A DNA stretch of 64,000 nucleotides from Marinobacter piscis (lineage in GTDB: Bacteria > Pseudomonadota > Gammaproteobacteria > Pseudomonadales > Oleiphilaceae). The position numbers and the translations under genes are program-made. This document shows, in pieces, positions 9,434-20,100 of the stretch (positions are counted from its first letter, which is position 1; the number at the start of each line of letters is the position of its first letter). Below the pieces are notes generated by a model, which was not told where the DNA came from, ran no database searches, and saw only the letters and a program-made list of their open reading frames with translations. The stretch spans positions 1-64,000 of the forward strand of contig NZ_VCGX01000002.1 of assembly GCF_007671655.1 (NCBI RefSeq). The letters are read 5' to 3'.

Positions 9434-10015
9434 ATGACTAGTAAAAATGATCGCCTCAGCTTTCTTGAGGAAATGAAAGATGTCCGGCGTATCCGGAAAC
9501 CCAATCGCGCTGAGATCACCACGCCCCGCGAGCTGACACCAGGCCATCTGGAACGTCAGCGCGCTGCCGTGGCCGCCCCTCTCCGGGATTCCAACCCGCT
9601 GACATCTGACATGGTTGACCCTCTCACTGCACGTGATGTGCTTTGCTGGCAGCGCCCCGGGGTACAGCATGGTGTCTTTCGGAAGCTCCGGCTCGGACAA
9701 TACCCCATTGAAGCAAGGCTGGACCTTCATCAGATGACCGTTGAGCAGGCCCGCCGGGAAGTTTTCAGGTTTATAGGCGACTGCGTTCGCTACGGCTTAC
9801 GATCGGTCATCATTCTTCACGGTAAGGGCGAGCGAAACCCTGATGGCATAGCCCAGCTTAAAAGTTACCTTGCCAAATGGTTGCCGGAGCTCCCGGATGT
9901 GCTGGCATTCAATTCGGCCCAGAAACACCATGGTGGTACCGGGGCAGTTTATGTCATGGTTCGAAAAGGTGAGCGGGATAAGCAAAACAACCGTGAGTTG
10001 CATGGGCGACGTTAA
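9434..10015 (+). CDS. Smr-domain protein, SmrA/YdaL type
   Basis: 193 residues. The C-terminal Smr domain (about 92-180) shows the LDLHQMT motif near 96-102 and the HGKGERN motif near 131-137, both typical of MutS-related Smr endonuclease domains. The N-terminal 90 residues are polar and charged, as in free-standing SmrA/YdaL proteins, which nick DNA in vitro. It is transcribed away from the CBS-domain gene, and both promoters must lie in the 154 bases between the chosen starts. Family is clear; the biological role in cells is poorly known. Confidence 0.9.
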   Translation: MTSKNDRLSFLEEMKDVRRIRKPNRAEITTPRELTPGHLERQRAAVAAPLRDSNPLTSDMVDPLTARDVLCWQRPGVQHGVFRKLRLGQYPIEARLDLHQMTVEQARREVFRFIGDCVRYGLRSVIILHGKGERNPDGIAQLKSYLAKWLPELPDVLAFNSAQKHHGGTGAVYVMVRKGERDKQNNRELHGRR

Positions 10016-10058
10016 CGAATAAGCCGATTTTTACCCGGAATCCACTGAGGAGACATGT

Positions 10059-10250
10059 ATGAAAAAAATCGCAGTTTTGATGTTTATTGCGCTTGGTCTG
10101 TCCGGATGCCAGGACCGGGTCATCTGGGATGATAAAGGCAAGATTGATCAATCGACCGAGAATCGCGAAGTCTGGGATTCCAACGGCAAGATGAAATCCG
10201 GCGAACGGGAAGTCTGGGTCAACAAAAATGGCGAAAAAGTTGTGAAATGA
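10059..10250 (+). CDS. Tiny lipoprotein with three W-x-x-x-G-K repeats
   Basis: 63 residues. A basic N-terminus and short hydrophobic stretch end in the lipobox LSGC, with the modified Cys at 17, so export and lipidation are expected. The mature part is about 47 residues and contains three similar units, VIWDDKGK, EVWDSNGK and EVWVNKNGEK, each with a Trp followed by a turn and Lys. GAGGAG upstream gives a good ribosome site. Such repeats suggest a short beta-strand/turn structure. I do not recognise a named family. It is followed by a 91-base gap with no visible terminator before the oxidoreductase genes. Confidence 0.75.
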   Translation: MKKIAVLMFIALGLSGCQDRVIWDDKGKIDQSTENREVWDSNGKMKSGEREVWVNKNGEKVVK

Positions 10251-10341
10251 CTTGCGGTACCGGTCAGGCAGAAAGCAGACAAAGTTCATAAAAAAATAAA
10301 AGCCTGGCTTTGAGAACCGGGCTGAAGCGGAGAGAGCAGGC

Positions 10342-10827
10342 ATGGCATTGAGCCTTACAGTGAACGGTGAACAGCAATCGCTGGATATTGAGGGTGATAC
10401 CCCGTTGTTATGGGTGTTGCGTGATGAACTTGGGCTCAAGGGCACCAAGTTTGGTTGTGGTGCAGGGCTTTGTGGTGCTTGTACAGTTCATTTGAACGGT
10501 GAGCCAGTGCGTTCGTGCTCAACCTCTGTGGAAGCCGCAGTGGGTGGAGAAATAACCACAATTGAGGGGTTGGCAGAGGATGGTCAGCTTCACCCTCTGC
10601 AGGAAGCCTGGATTGCCCATGGTGTGCCCCAGTGTGGCTACTGTCAGTCTGGCCAGATCATGAGTGCGGCCCACCTTCTTGCCACTAATCCAGCGCCTGT
10701 CCGGGATGATATCGTGGCCGCTATGACTGGCAATCTCTGTCGGTGTGGAACCTACTCCCGCATTATTGCAGCGGTGGAGTCAGTGGCCGGCGAGTCTCTG
10801 GCTTACGACGCAGCAGAGGAGTCCTGA
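10342..10827 (+). CDS. iorA: [2Fe-2S] subunit of an isoquinoline 1-oxidoreductase-like molybdenum enzyme (IorA type)
   Basis: 161 residues, the normal length of small iron-sulfur subunits in the xanthine oxidase family. The plant-ferredoxin cluster ligands are C39, C44, C47 and C59, and the second cluster uses C98, C101, C133 and C135 (CGYCQSG and NLCRCG). It passes electrons from the molybdenum centre in the large subunit. No FAD subunit gene is present, which fits the two-subunit IorAB type that uses a cytochrome or similar acceptor. The large subunit starts one base after this stop. The substrate is unknown; the isoquinoline name comes from family likeness only. Confidence 0.9.
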   Translation: MALSLTVNGEQQSLDIEGDTPLLWVLRDELGLKGTKFGCGAGLCGACTVHLNGEPVRSCSTSVEAAVGGEITTIEGLAEDGQLHPLQEAWIAHGVPQCGYCQSGQIMSAAHLLATNPAPVRDDIVAAMTGNLCRCGTYSRIIAAVESVAGESLAYDAAEES

Positions 10828-10828
10828 G

Positions 10829-13033
10829 ATGACCATGAATCGACGCGATTTCCTTAAGGTAGGCGCTGGTACCTCAGGTTCTTTGATGTTGGCACTGTCA
10901 TTGCCAGGGTGCTCGGGTATGCCCACCGGCTATACCCCGGAAACCGGCAAGTGGAAGCCGGATGCCTGGCTGGAAATAACCGATAACGACAAGATTCACT
11001 TTACGCTGGCCAGGGTTGAGATGGGGCAGGGTACGTATACCGGCCTTACAACCCTGATTGCAGAAGAGCTGGAGGTGGACCCGGAAGCAATCACGCCCAG
11101 GTTTGCACCAGTGGCACCTGAATACCGGAACCCGTTTTACAAACTGCAGCTTACCGGGGGCAGTACCAGTATTTCCAGTAGCTGGGAGCCGCTACGCAGA
11201 GCCGGTGCCTCGGCCCGGCAGATGCTCATTCTCGCAGCAGCGAGCGTGTGGCAGGTAGAGGCAGCAGAGTGTGTAGCACGTCAGGGACATGTCTATCACC
11301 CCAATGGTCAGGACTCCATGCGTTACGGGCAGTTGGCGGAGCTTGCCTCGAAGCAAAGCATTCGTGATGAGGTTCCGCTGAAGCCAGCCGCGGAGTGGAA
11401 ATACATCGGCAAGCAGCACGGACGGCTGGATGCCCGCGCAAAGTCCACGGGCAACGCTGTTTATGGCATAGATGTTGAACTTCCGGGAATGGTATACGGC
11501 GTAGTCAGCCGGCCGCCGCGTTATGGAGCCCGGGTCCGGACGTTCAATGAGGAGGAAGTCCGTACCATGCCGGGTGTTCTCGATGTGTTTGCAATCGAGC
11601 GGGGAGTTGCAATTGTTGCCGATAAATACTGGCGCGCCCGCAAAGCTCAGGAAGCCCTGAAAGCCGAGTGGGATAATGAGGACGCTTTGTCTGTTTCTAC
11701 CGATGAGGTGTTCGCATCCTACCGGCGCGCTGCTGATGATGATCCCGGAGACTCTGAGCGTAGCGAAGGGGATTACGAAGCAGCAGCCGGCAATGCCGAA
11801 AAAGTTTTTGAAGCCGAATACAGCCAGCCGTACCTTGCCCACGCCACTCTGGAGCCGATGAACGCCACCGCATGGTACCGGGAAAACCGCATTGAGGTCT
11901 GGGCGCCCACCCAGGCACCGGACCTTGGCCGGATTGCGGCGGCGCGGGTAACAGATCTGTCTCCGGGCGATGTCACGATTAATACCACTTTCCTTGGTGG
12001 CGGCTTTGGCCGTCGGCTGACCCAGGATTACGTCGAAGAAGCCGCCGCGGTGGCATACCGGGTCAAGAAGCCAGTGAAGGTGATCTGGTCACGGGAAGAG
12101 GATACTCAGCACGACTTGTACCGTCCGGCAATGCTGCACCGGATGCAGGCTGGCCTCGACGGAAACAGGCTGACCGGATGGCACCACCAGATTGTGGGCC
12201 CGCAGTTGCTGACCTGGTATGTGCGCAATGCGGCACCTGCGCAATACCCCTGGGCGCCAAAATTCATGTATGGCACCTTGGGCAAGATTGGACTGCTTGC
12301 TGAAGGTGTTGCCACACCCAAGGACATGTCGGCCATTGAAGGGGCAATAGAATACCCTTACAACGTCGACAATATCGATATCCGCCATACCCATACTGAT
12401 CCAGGTATCCCGGTGACGTTCTGGCGTTCCGTAGGGTACTCGCACAATGGTTTTGCGGTTGAAACCTTTATGGATGAACTGGCGTACGAGGCGGGAGAAG
12501 ACCCTTACCAGTTTCGCCGCAAGCTGCTGGCAGGGCAACCCCGACATCTGGAAGTGCTTGACCGGGCGGTAAGCATCGCGGACTGGGACAGCCCTGTGCC
12601 GGAAGGCCGCGGCCGGGGCATTGCCCTGTTCAAAAGCTTTGGTACGTTCGTCGCGCAAGTGGTGGAAGCGGGCGTGGAAAATGGCAAGATCAAGGTTTAT
12701 AAAGTGGCCTGTGTCCTGGATTGCGGCCAGGTGGTCAATCCCCGCATTGTTGAGGACCAGATTGAAGGCGGAATTGTTTTCGGTCTGACGGCAGCGATTT
12801 ACGGTGAAATAAACTTTGATAAAGGTAAGGTTCGCCAGAGTAACTTCCATGACTACCAGCTGATGCGACAGTTCGAGTTGCCCGAGGTAACGGTGGATAT
12901 TGTTGAAAGTACGGAAGCCCCGACGGGCGTGGGTGAGCCTGGCGTGCCTCCGGTGATTCCCGCTTTGGGCAATGCGCTTTATGCTTTGACGGGCAAACGC
13001 CAACGCCGTTTACCTCTGACAGCCGATGTCTGA
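10829..13033 (+). CDS. iorB: Molybdopterin-binding large subunit, IorB type
   Basis: 734 residues, counting from the ATG at 10829, which has GAGGAG seven bases upstream; the frame opens earlier inside iorA but that part is not family-like. The N-terminus MTMNRRDFLKVGAG is a twin-arginine export signal, and LSLPGC ends it with a possible lipobox Cys at 28. Molybdopterin-domain landmarks include GGGFGRRL and the C-terminal GVGEPGVPP, whose Glu matches the catalytic residue of the family. With IorA it should oxidise a hydroxylatable ring or aldehyde at the periplasmic side. The XdhC gene overlaps its 3' end by 8 bases, which supports an operon. Confidence 0.9.
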   Translation: MTMNRRDFLKVGAGTSGSLMLALSLPGCSGMPTGYTPETGKWKPDAWLEITDNDKIHFTLARVEMGQGTYTGLTTLIAEELEVDPEAITPRFAPVAPEYRNPFYKLQLTGGSTSISSSWEPLRRAGASARQMLILAAASVWQVEAAECVARQGHVYHPNGQDSMRYGQLAELASKQSIRDEVPLKPAAEWKYIGKQHGRLDARAKSTGNAVYGIDVELPGMVYGVVSRPPRYGARVRTFNEEEVRTMPGVLDVFAIERGVAIVADKYWRARKAQEALKAEWDNEDALSVSTDEVFASYRRAADDDPGDSERSEGDYEAAAGNAEKVFEAEYSQPYLAHATLEPMNATAWYRENRIEVWAPTQAPDLGRIAAARVTDLSPGDVTINTTFLGGGFGRRLTQDYVEEAAAVAYRVKKPVKVIWSREEDTQHDLYRPAMLHRMQAGLDGNRLTGWHHQIVGPQLLTWYVRNAAPAQYPWAPKFMYGTLGKIGLLAEGVATPKDMSAIEGAIEYPYNVDNIDIRHTHTDPGIPVTFWRSVGYSHNGFAVETFMDELAYEAGEDPYQFRRKLLAGQPRHLEVLDRAVSIADWDSPVPEGRGRGIALFKSFGTFVAQVVEAGVENGKIKVYKVACVLDCGQVVNPRIVEDQIEGGIVFGLTAAIYGEINFDKGKVRQSNFHDYQLMRQFELPEVTVDIVESTEAPTGVGEPGVPPVIPALGNALYALTGKRQRRLPLTADV

Positions 13034-14030
13034 TCTCAAAGCCACGGCGCTGACGGGGAGCCATGAATCGGTAATCCGGGATGTACTGTCATGGCTTGAG
13101 CAGGGCTGGCAGGTGTGGCTGTGCACGATTGTCGAAACCTGGGGATCATCGCCCCGGCCTGCAGGGTCCTGGCTGGCGGTGAGCGATTCCGGGCAATGGA
13201 GCGGTTCAGTGTCGGGCGGCTGTCTGGAAGAAGACTTGTTACGCCGCACTGCGGAGGATGGTGCAGACTACCCGGTAGTCCTCGATTACGGCATTACCGA
13301 TGACGACCGTGACGATTTCCGCCTACCCTGTGGCGGCCGTATCCGCTTGTTGGTAGAGCCAATCGGTCACCCCTCAGACAAGGGCGGCTCTTCGATTGAA
13401 CATATACAGCAGCTGGCACAGGCGTTGCGCAAGCGCCAGCCGGTAACCCGCAGGGTCAGTCTGAACAGGGGGGTTGCCCTGGAATCTGTGGCGGCGGGTA
13501 CTGGCCCTGCTATTGTATTTGATAACGAAGAGCTGGCTCACACGTTACAGCCTGAGTGCCGGCTACTGCTGATTGGGGCCGGCGAAGTCGCTCGGTATGT
13601 CGCGGAGTTTGCCAGGGCTGCAGATTTTTCCGTTACCCTGTGCGAGCCGCGGGAAGCATTTGCTGCCGGCTGGGGGCACCCGCACCTGCCGCTCGATCGT
13701 TGTTTGCCTGACGACTTGATAAACCAGTCCTTCAATGACCCCTGGTGTGGCGTATTAGCGCTGGCTCATGATCCCAGAATAGACGATATGGCCCTGCTGG
13801 CGGCACTGCAGTCCCCGGGGTTTTATGTGGGGGCAATGGGTTCCGTGAGAACCTCTGAGTCCCGGCGCGAGCGGCTGAGGTCCCTGGGGCTTGATGAGGC
13901 GGCTCTGGCTCACTTGCGGGCCCCGATCGGTGTGGACATTCCGAGCAAGACGCCAGCGGAAATTGCCGTTTCAGTAGTGGCCGACCTGATTGCAGCGCGA
14001 CACCGCGTGCGACATATGAATAGCGCCTGA
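13026..14030 (+). CDS. XdhC/CoxI-family molybdenum cofactor protein
   Basis: 334 residues. XdhC proteins bind the molybdenum cofactor, promote its sulfuration and deliver it to xanthine oxidase-type enzymes. Visible features are WGSSPRPAG near 39-47, SGSVSGGCLEED near 58-69, a Rossmann fold at about 178-205 (LLIGAGEVARYVAEFA) and VGAMGSVRT near 270. The ATG overlaps the end of iorB, so this factor very likely serves IorAB. The C-terminal motif PAEIAVSVVADLIAAR is typical of the family. Confidence 0.9.
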   Translation: MSDLKATALTGSHESVIRDVLSWLEQGWQVWLCTIVETWGSSPRPAGSWLAVSDSGQWSGSVSGGCLEEDLLRRTAEDGADYPVVLDYGITDDDRDDFRLPCGGRIRLLVEPIGHPSDKGGSSIEHIQQLAQALRKRQPVTRRVSLNRGVALESVAAGTGPAIVFDNEELAHTLQPECRLLLIGAGEVARYVAEFARAADFSVTLCEPREAFAAGWGHPHLPLDRCLPDDLINQSFNDPWCGVLALAHDPRIDDMALLAALQSPGFYVGAMGSVRTSESRRERLRSLGLDEAALAHLRAPIGVDIPSKTPAEIAVSVVADLIAARHRVRHMNSA

Positions 14031-14087
14031 GCCCTGGCTTCAGGCTTTCTGATCTCTGCGACTTCGGAATTCCCGGGAGGAAGTACT

Positions 14088-15143
14088 ATGTCTGGCTTCC
14101 GTTTGACCCGACTGCTAATAGGCAGTGCATTCCTGCTCTTGCTTGCCGGCTGCGATCCGTTCTCGGAGCCGCGCACCATGATGGATGAGTATGTCGAGCG
14201 GGTTGGCCAGGTATTGGATATCGAGCCCGAGCTGTCCGGAACAGCCCCGGTACAGCAAATACCCAGGCGCCGAGACCGGGTGTTGCCATTGCCGGATCTG
14301 GAACTTGGCATGCTGGACTTTCTCTCACTTTATGGCTGCGAGTTGCAATACGTTGTCGGTGAGAAAAACTCGATCATGGGGCGGGTGATGCAGCCTCTTA
14401 ATCGCCTTCGATACGAAGTCAATTTTATCCGGACCGCCGGGGACTGTATTGAAACCATCAACAACGATGAGCTCAAGGAGACGTTAGAACAGGCAATAGC
14501 AAGCAAACGTGCAACTCTGCCTGTCGCGATCTGGAATGCCACCTGGGGTGTTGAAGAGGCCGAATCACTGTTTACCCTGGCAAAAGGGGCATTTCCGGTA
14601 GAGCCGGAAGCCTCACTGTCAGACCTTGCCCGGGAAGCCCGGCAATTAAATAAAGCCGTAGCGGCCCTGAAGGAAGACAATCTTGAGGTGGATCTGGGCT
14701 TCTGGGGGAAAGTACATCAGCGTTGGCAGGCGGAGCATCGGGGCGGACAGTTACTCACCAGTGCCAGCCTTGTGGCAACACGGCTTGACGATGCGACGCA
14801 GGTCATTCAAAAGCGGCTGGCGGGGCGTCCGCTTTGCCTGAATGGTAAGCCAAATAATCAGTCAGATATTGTTCAGAGCATGTTTTACAGTGTCTACATA
14901 GGCAGGGTACAGCCATACCTGGCCAGCCTCCGGCGTGCGCGTACCGACCTGATTGAGCCATTGTCAGAGTTGGCGGCCATGCAGGCGTCCGTTATGCCTG
15001 AGTCGTTCAGGCAGTGGTACCAGTGGGCGCTCGCCCTCGAAGGCGAGGAAAGCGTGTGGGTAAAACTGGACAAGGCCATCAGCGACCACACCAGAAGCTG
15101 GCAAACACTTCTTGAACAGTGTGGGCTGAGGCCGGGCGTTTAA
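14088..15143 (+). CDS. DUF3080 lipoprotein
   Basis: 351 residues. A signal sequence ends in LLAGC, with the lipidated Cys at 22, so it should be an envelope lipoprotein. The mature part is helical and polar with no enzymatic motif. Length and sequence (for example GCELQYVVGEKNSIMGRV near 84-101) agree with the DUF3080 family of gammaproteobacteria, whose function is unknown. GGGAGGA lies ten bases before the ATG. It faces DUF2069 tail to tail with only 7 bases between the stops. Confidence 0.85.
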   Translation: MSGFRLTRLLIGSAFLLLLAGCDPFSEPRTMMDEYVERVGQVLDIEPELSGTAPVQQIPRRRDRVLPLPDLELGMLDFLSLYGCELQYVVGEKNSIMGRVMQPLNRLRYEVNFIRTAGDCIETINNDELKETLEQAIASKRATLPVAIWNATWGVEEAESLFTLAKGAFPVEPEASLSDLAREARQLNKAVAALKEDNLEVDLGFWGKVHQRWQAEHRGGQLLTSASLVATRLDDATQVIQKRLAGRPLCLNGKPNNQSDIVQSMFYSVYIGRVQPYLASLRRARTDLIEPLSELAAMQASVMPESFRQWYQWALALEGEESVWVKLDKAISDHTRSWQTLLEQCGLRPGV

Positions 15144-15150
15144 GTATCTG

Positions 15151-15510
15151 TCAGCCTGTTACCGGTCGATTCACTTTCAGGTGCACCATTGCGACTGAAA
15201 ACAACAAAAATGTCAGTATCATCAGAATGACCGGGCCAGGCGCGCCCTGAGTCAGCCAGGCTGAAACCACCGCCTGGGTGAAATAGAAGATCACCGCAAA
15301 ACCCAGCCAGATATAGCCGCGATTATTGCCGCGGAATACCGGCAGTCCCAGTGCCAGCAGTGGTAACAGCTTGACCGATAGCATTAGGGTTATGGATACC
15401 CCCGCAATCGGTTCGGGGTAAAACGTTGTTATCAGCAGAGTGGCCAGCACGGCCAGATAGAGGAATTGCGTTGCCCGGGCGGTCGTGCGGGCTTTGGGGT
15501 TATGCAGCAT
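15151..15510 (-). CDS. DUF2069 membrane protein
   Basis: 119 residues with four hydrophobic segments (about 15-32, 39-57, 66-85 and 91-110), matching the small inner-membrane DUF2069 family. It follows wrbA on the same strand after 52 bases. From memory, wrbA, arsC and a DUF2069 gene are neighbours in pseudomonads as well. No catalytic motif is visible and no function is known. Confidence 0.82.
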   Translation of the reverse strand: MLHNPKARTTARATQFLYLAVLATLLITTFYPEPIAGVSITLMLSVKLLPLLALGLPVFRGNNRGYIWLGFAVIFYFTQAVVSAWLTQGAPGPVILMILTFLLFSVAMVHLKVNRPVTG

Positions 15511-15562
15511 TGTCAGAGTCCGGTAAATCAGAGAGATTATCAGCCGAAAAACGGCATACCTG

Positions 15563-16198
<636 letters not shown>

Positions 16199-16552
16199 TC
16201 AGAGAATGTCGAGTACACTTTCGGGCGGGCGGCCGACAGCTGCCTTACCATTGGCACGCACAATTGGCCGCTCAATGAGTTTCGGATTTGCTACCATGGC
16301 TGCAATCAGGTGGGCGCGGCTCAGAGCCGGGTTGTCCAGCTCCAGTTCCTTGTACTCAGCCTCTTTTGTTCGCATCAGCTCCCGGGGCTGGCGGTCCAGG
16401 GCATCAAGAATGTCAGAAAGTTCCTGCTCAGTCGGGGGCGTTTCCAGGTAGCGTACAACCTCTGGTTCCACACCCTGTTCTTTGAGCAGTTCAAGAGTCT
16501 GGCGGGATTTCGAACAACGCGGATTGTGGAAAATCTGGATAGGTTCTGTCAT
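16199..16552 (-). CDS. arsC: ArsC-family glutaredoxin-dependent reductase
   Basis: 117 residues with the ArsC signature NPRCSKSRQTLELL, in which Cys at about 11 is the catalytic residue, and RPIVRANGKAAVGRPPE near the C-terminus. I chose the ATG at 16552, which has AGG seven bases upstream, over a TTG at 16567. There is no arsR or arsenite pump nearby, so this is probably the housekeeping YfgD-like member beside wrbA and not part of an arsenic resistance operon. Confidence 0.9.
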   Translation of the reverse strand: MTEPIQIFHNPRCSKSRQTLELLKEQGVEPEVVRYLETPPTEQELSDILDALDRQPRELMRTKEAEYKELELDNPALSRAHLIAAMVANPKLIERPIVRANGKAAVGRPPESVLDIL

Positions 16553-16620
16553 CTTCAGGCCTGTCAATTCAAGTGGAGCTGCAAGTGATTGTTATGCGTA
16601 GTCTAACAGGAGGCTTACCG

Positions 16621-17088
16621 GTGCTGAACCCTGCCAGAGTCCGGTTGCTGCGAAATGCGGCCACCTGGCTTGCGCTGATTATTGTGCCGATGCTTGCAGG
16701 GTGCCAGCAAGCAGAGTTCGAGCGGGCAGAGGGCCCGGCTCTGGTGTGGGAAGACCTGCGGGGACAGTGGGTACTGGTAAACTACTGGGCAGAGTGGTGC
16801 AAGCCCTGTCTGGAGGAAATACCGGAGCTGAACGAGCTGGATAAAGCAACGGACATCACTGTCCTGGGCGTGAACTTTGATGAAATAAAGGGTGAGGCGC
16901 TGGTGGATCTCGGGAAACGAATGGGCATTGAGTACAATATGCTGACCGAAGACCCGGCCCCGGAGTTTGACTGGAAAGTCCCGGTGGCGTTACCCGCAAC
17001 GTTTGTTGTGGGTCCCGATGGTAACCTCCTCGAAGCCCGCTTTGGCCCGCAGACGAAAGAAGAGATACGTGCATTGATCAGTGACTGA
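16621..17088 (+). CDS. TlpA-like membrane-anchored thioredoxin (lipoprotein)
   Basis: 155 residues from the GTG at 16621, which is preceded by a perfect AGGAGG seven bases away; upstream in-frame codons lack a ribosome site. The signal sequence ends in MLAGC (Cys 28), giving a periplasmic lipoprotein. The active site WAEWCKPC has the redox Cys pair at 60 and 63, and a cis-Pro loop ALPATFVVGPDG follows. TlpA-like proteins act as periplasmic thiol reductases, often for cytochrome c or other exported proteins. The partner is not visible here. It is divergent from arsC and followed by dnaE after 74 bases. Confidence 0.9.
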   Translation: MLNPARVRLLRNAATWLALIIVPMLAGCQQAEFERAEGPALVWEDLRGQWVLVNYWAEWCKPCLEEIPELNELDKATDITVLGVNFDEIKGEALVDLGKRMGIEYNMLTEDPAPEFDWKVPVALPATFVVGPDGNLLEARFGPQTKEEIRALISD

Positions 17089-17162
17089 AAGGTACGATAA
17101 AACCGTTCAGCCACGTGCTTCAGACCATCTAACGAATAGACATGCAGGAACCAGCAGACGAT

Positions 17163-20100
17163 ATGTCGCAGACATTTGTACATCTACGCGTCCACTCCGA
17201 GTATTCCATGGTGGACGGCCTTGTTCGCGTTGAGCCTCTCGTAGAGCGGGTTGCAGAGCTTGGTATGCCGGCCGTGGGCCTTACCGAACAGTCCAACATG
17301 TGTTCACTTGTGCGGTTTTACAAGGAAACCACCAATGCCGGGGTCAAACCCGTTATTGGCGCCGACCTTTGGCTGGATAACCCCGATGAACCTGATAACC
17401 CGTTTCGTCTGACTTTGCTGGCAAAGGACAACGCCGGGTACCTTAACCTTACAGAAATCATTTCATTGGGGTATACCGAGGGTCAGCGGTTCGGCAAGCC
17501 GATCATACAACGGCACTGGCTCGAAAGCCGCGCAGAGGGCCTGATCGCCTTATCCGGCGCTAAGGTAGGCGATGTGGGTAAGGCATTGTTGTCCGGTAAG
17601 CCTGAACTTGCAAAGTCCCGGGCTGAGTATTGGATGAATCTGTACCCGGATTCCTTTTATCTGGAGTTGCAGCGCACCGGCCGCCCGGGTGATGAAGACT
17701 GCCTGCATATGAATGTGGAGCTGGCCCAGAGCCTGGAGTTGCCAGTGGTCGCCACGAATGATGTGCATTTTCTTGAGGCGGATGATTTCGAGGCTCATGA
17801 AGCCCGGGTTTGCATAGGGGAAAGCCGTACCCTGGACGACCCCCGGCGTGAGCGTCGCTTCAGTGATCAGCAGTACCTGCGCACTCCTGATGAAATGGCC
17901 GAACTGTTCAGTGATATCCCCGAGGCCATCCAGAATACTGTGGAGATTGCCCGGAGATGTTCGGTTACTGTTCGAATGGGCGAGTACTTCCTGCCGAACT
18001 ATCCGATCCCTGAAGGCATGACGATGGACGAGTACTTCCGCAAGGTGTCGGAGGAAGGGCTGGAAGATCGTCTGGTGAAAATCCTGAGCAAGGACGACCC
18101 GGAATATGAAAGCAAGCGCGCTGCCTACTATAAGCGCCTGAACTTTGAGCTGGATATTATTATCCAGATGGGGTTCCCCGGTTACTTCCTGATTGTAATG
18201 GACTTCATCAAGTGGGCGAAGGAGAACGGTGTACCAGTGGGGCCGGGACGGGGTTCCGGCGCCGGATCACTGGTTGCTTATGCCCAGTTGATTACCGATA
18301 TTGATCCGCTGCAATACGATTTGCTGTTTGAGCGCTTCCTGAACCCCGAAAGGGTCTCCATGCCGGACTTTGACGTCGACTTCTGTATGGAAGGGCGGGA
18401 TCGCGTTATCGCTTACGTGGCCGAAAAATACGGGCGGGAAGCCGTTTCCCAGATCATTACCTTCGGAACCATGGCCGCTAAAGCGGTGGTGAGGGATGTG
18501 GCACGGGTGCAGGGCAAATCCTACGGGCTGGCGGATAAGCTCTCGAAAATGATTCCCTTCGAAGTGGGGATGACTCTGGCTAAGGCGGTTGAGCAGGAAC
18601 CCACCCTTCAGGAGTTTCTGGAGCAGGATGAAGAAGCCCAGGAAATCTGGGAGATGGCCCTTAAACTGGAAGGTGTGTGCCGGAACGCCGGTAAGCACGC
18701 GGGTGGCGTAGTTATAGCCCCCACTAAAATCACCGATTTCTCACCATTGTACTGCGATGATGAAGGCGGAAGCCTGGTCACGCAGTTTGATAAAAATGAT
18801 GTGGAAGATGCCGGGCTGGTCAAGTTTGACTTTCTTGGCCTGCGAACACTGACCATCATTGACTGGGCGCTTAAAATGATTAATCCACGGCGCGAAAGCC
18901 GTGGGCTGGCGCCGCTGGATATCAACACCATTCCTCTGGATGACCCTGCCTCATTCACCATGCTGAAAAAGGCCGAGACCACAGCGGTATTCCAGCTTGA
19001 ATCCCGTGGAATGAAGGATCTGATCCGTCGTCTGCAGCCAGACTCGCTGGAAGATATGATTGCCCTGGTAGCGCTTTTCCGCCCCGGGCCTTTGCAGTCA
19101 GGCATGGTTGATGACTTTATTGATCGTAAGCATGGCGTTCAGCCAGTATCGTTTCCACACCCGGACTATCAGTATGAAGGCCTGAAACCGGTTCTTGAAC
19201 CAACTTACGGGGTTATCCTCTATCAGGAACAGGTCATGCAGATTGCCCAGGTCATGGCGGGTTACTCTCTGGGTAACGCAGACATGCTGCGCCGGGCCAT
19301 GGGTAAGAAAAAACCTGAGGAAATGGCCAGGCAGAAGCAGTTCTTCCTGGAGGGGTGTAAAGACAACGGCATCGACAAAACCCTGGCTGAGAACATTTTC
19401 GATCTGGTTGAAAAGTTTGCCGGGTACGGCTTCAACAAATCCCACTCTGCAGCTTACGCATTGGTGTCGTACCAGACCCTCTGGCTGAAGGCACACTACA
19501 CTGCCGAGTTCATGGCTGCGGTACTAACCGCAGATATGCAGAACACAGATAAAGTAGTCACCCTCGTAGAAGAGTGCCGCACCCTCGGGCTGGATCTGGT
19601 GCTCCCAGATGTAAGCCGCTCCGAATACACCTTCACGGTTAATGATGACGGGCAGGTGGTGTATGGCCTGGGCGCCATTAAAGGTCTGGGGGAGGGGCCC
19701 ATTCAGGCTGTTGTTGAGGGGCGTGCCAGTGGCGAGCCTTATCAGGATCTGTTTGATTTCTGCCGTCGCGTAGATCTGAAGAAAATCAATAAGCGGGCCA
19801 TGGAAGCGCTGATTCGGTCGGGCGCGATGGACAAGCTCGGGGCCAGCCGGGCGCAATTGATGGAAAGCATCCCCAAAGCTGTGCAACAGGCTGACCAGCA
19901 ATCACGCAACGAATCCGTTGGCATGATGGACATGTTCGGCGAGATGCTTGAGGCAGGAGAAGGGGGCGACCCTTATGCCGATGTTGCCGGCGTGCGGGAA
20001 TGGCCCGAAAAGCAAAGACTCAAAGGTGAAAAGGATACCCTGGGTCTTTATCTTACCGGGCATCCGTTTGATGAGTATGAGCGGGAAGTGCGGCAGTTTG

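Noticed and set aside
12089-13003. 304-codon minus-strand frame opposite iorB
   Set aside because: No recognisable protein; shadow of the coding frame on the other strand.
16199-16552. Arsenic resistance operon
   Set aside because: Only an ArsC-family gene is present, with no arsR, arsB or acr3; neighbours are wrbA and DUF2069, pointing to the housekeeping member.
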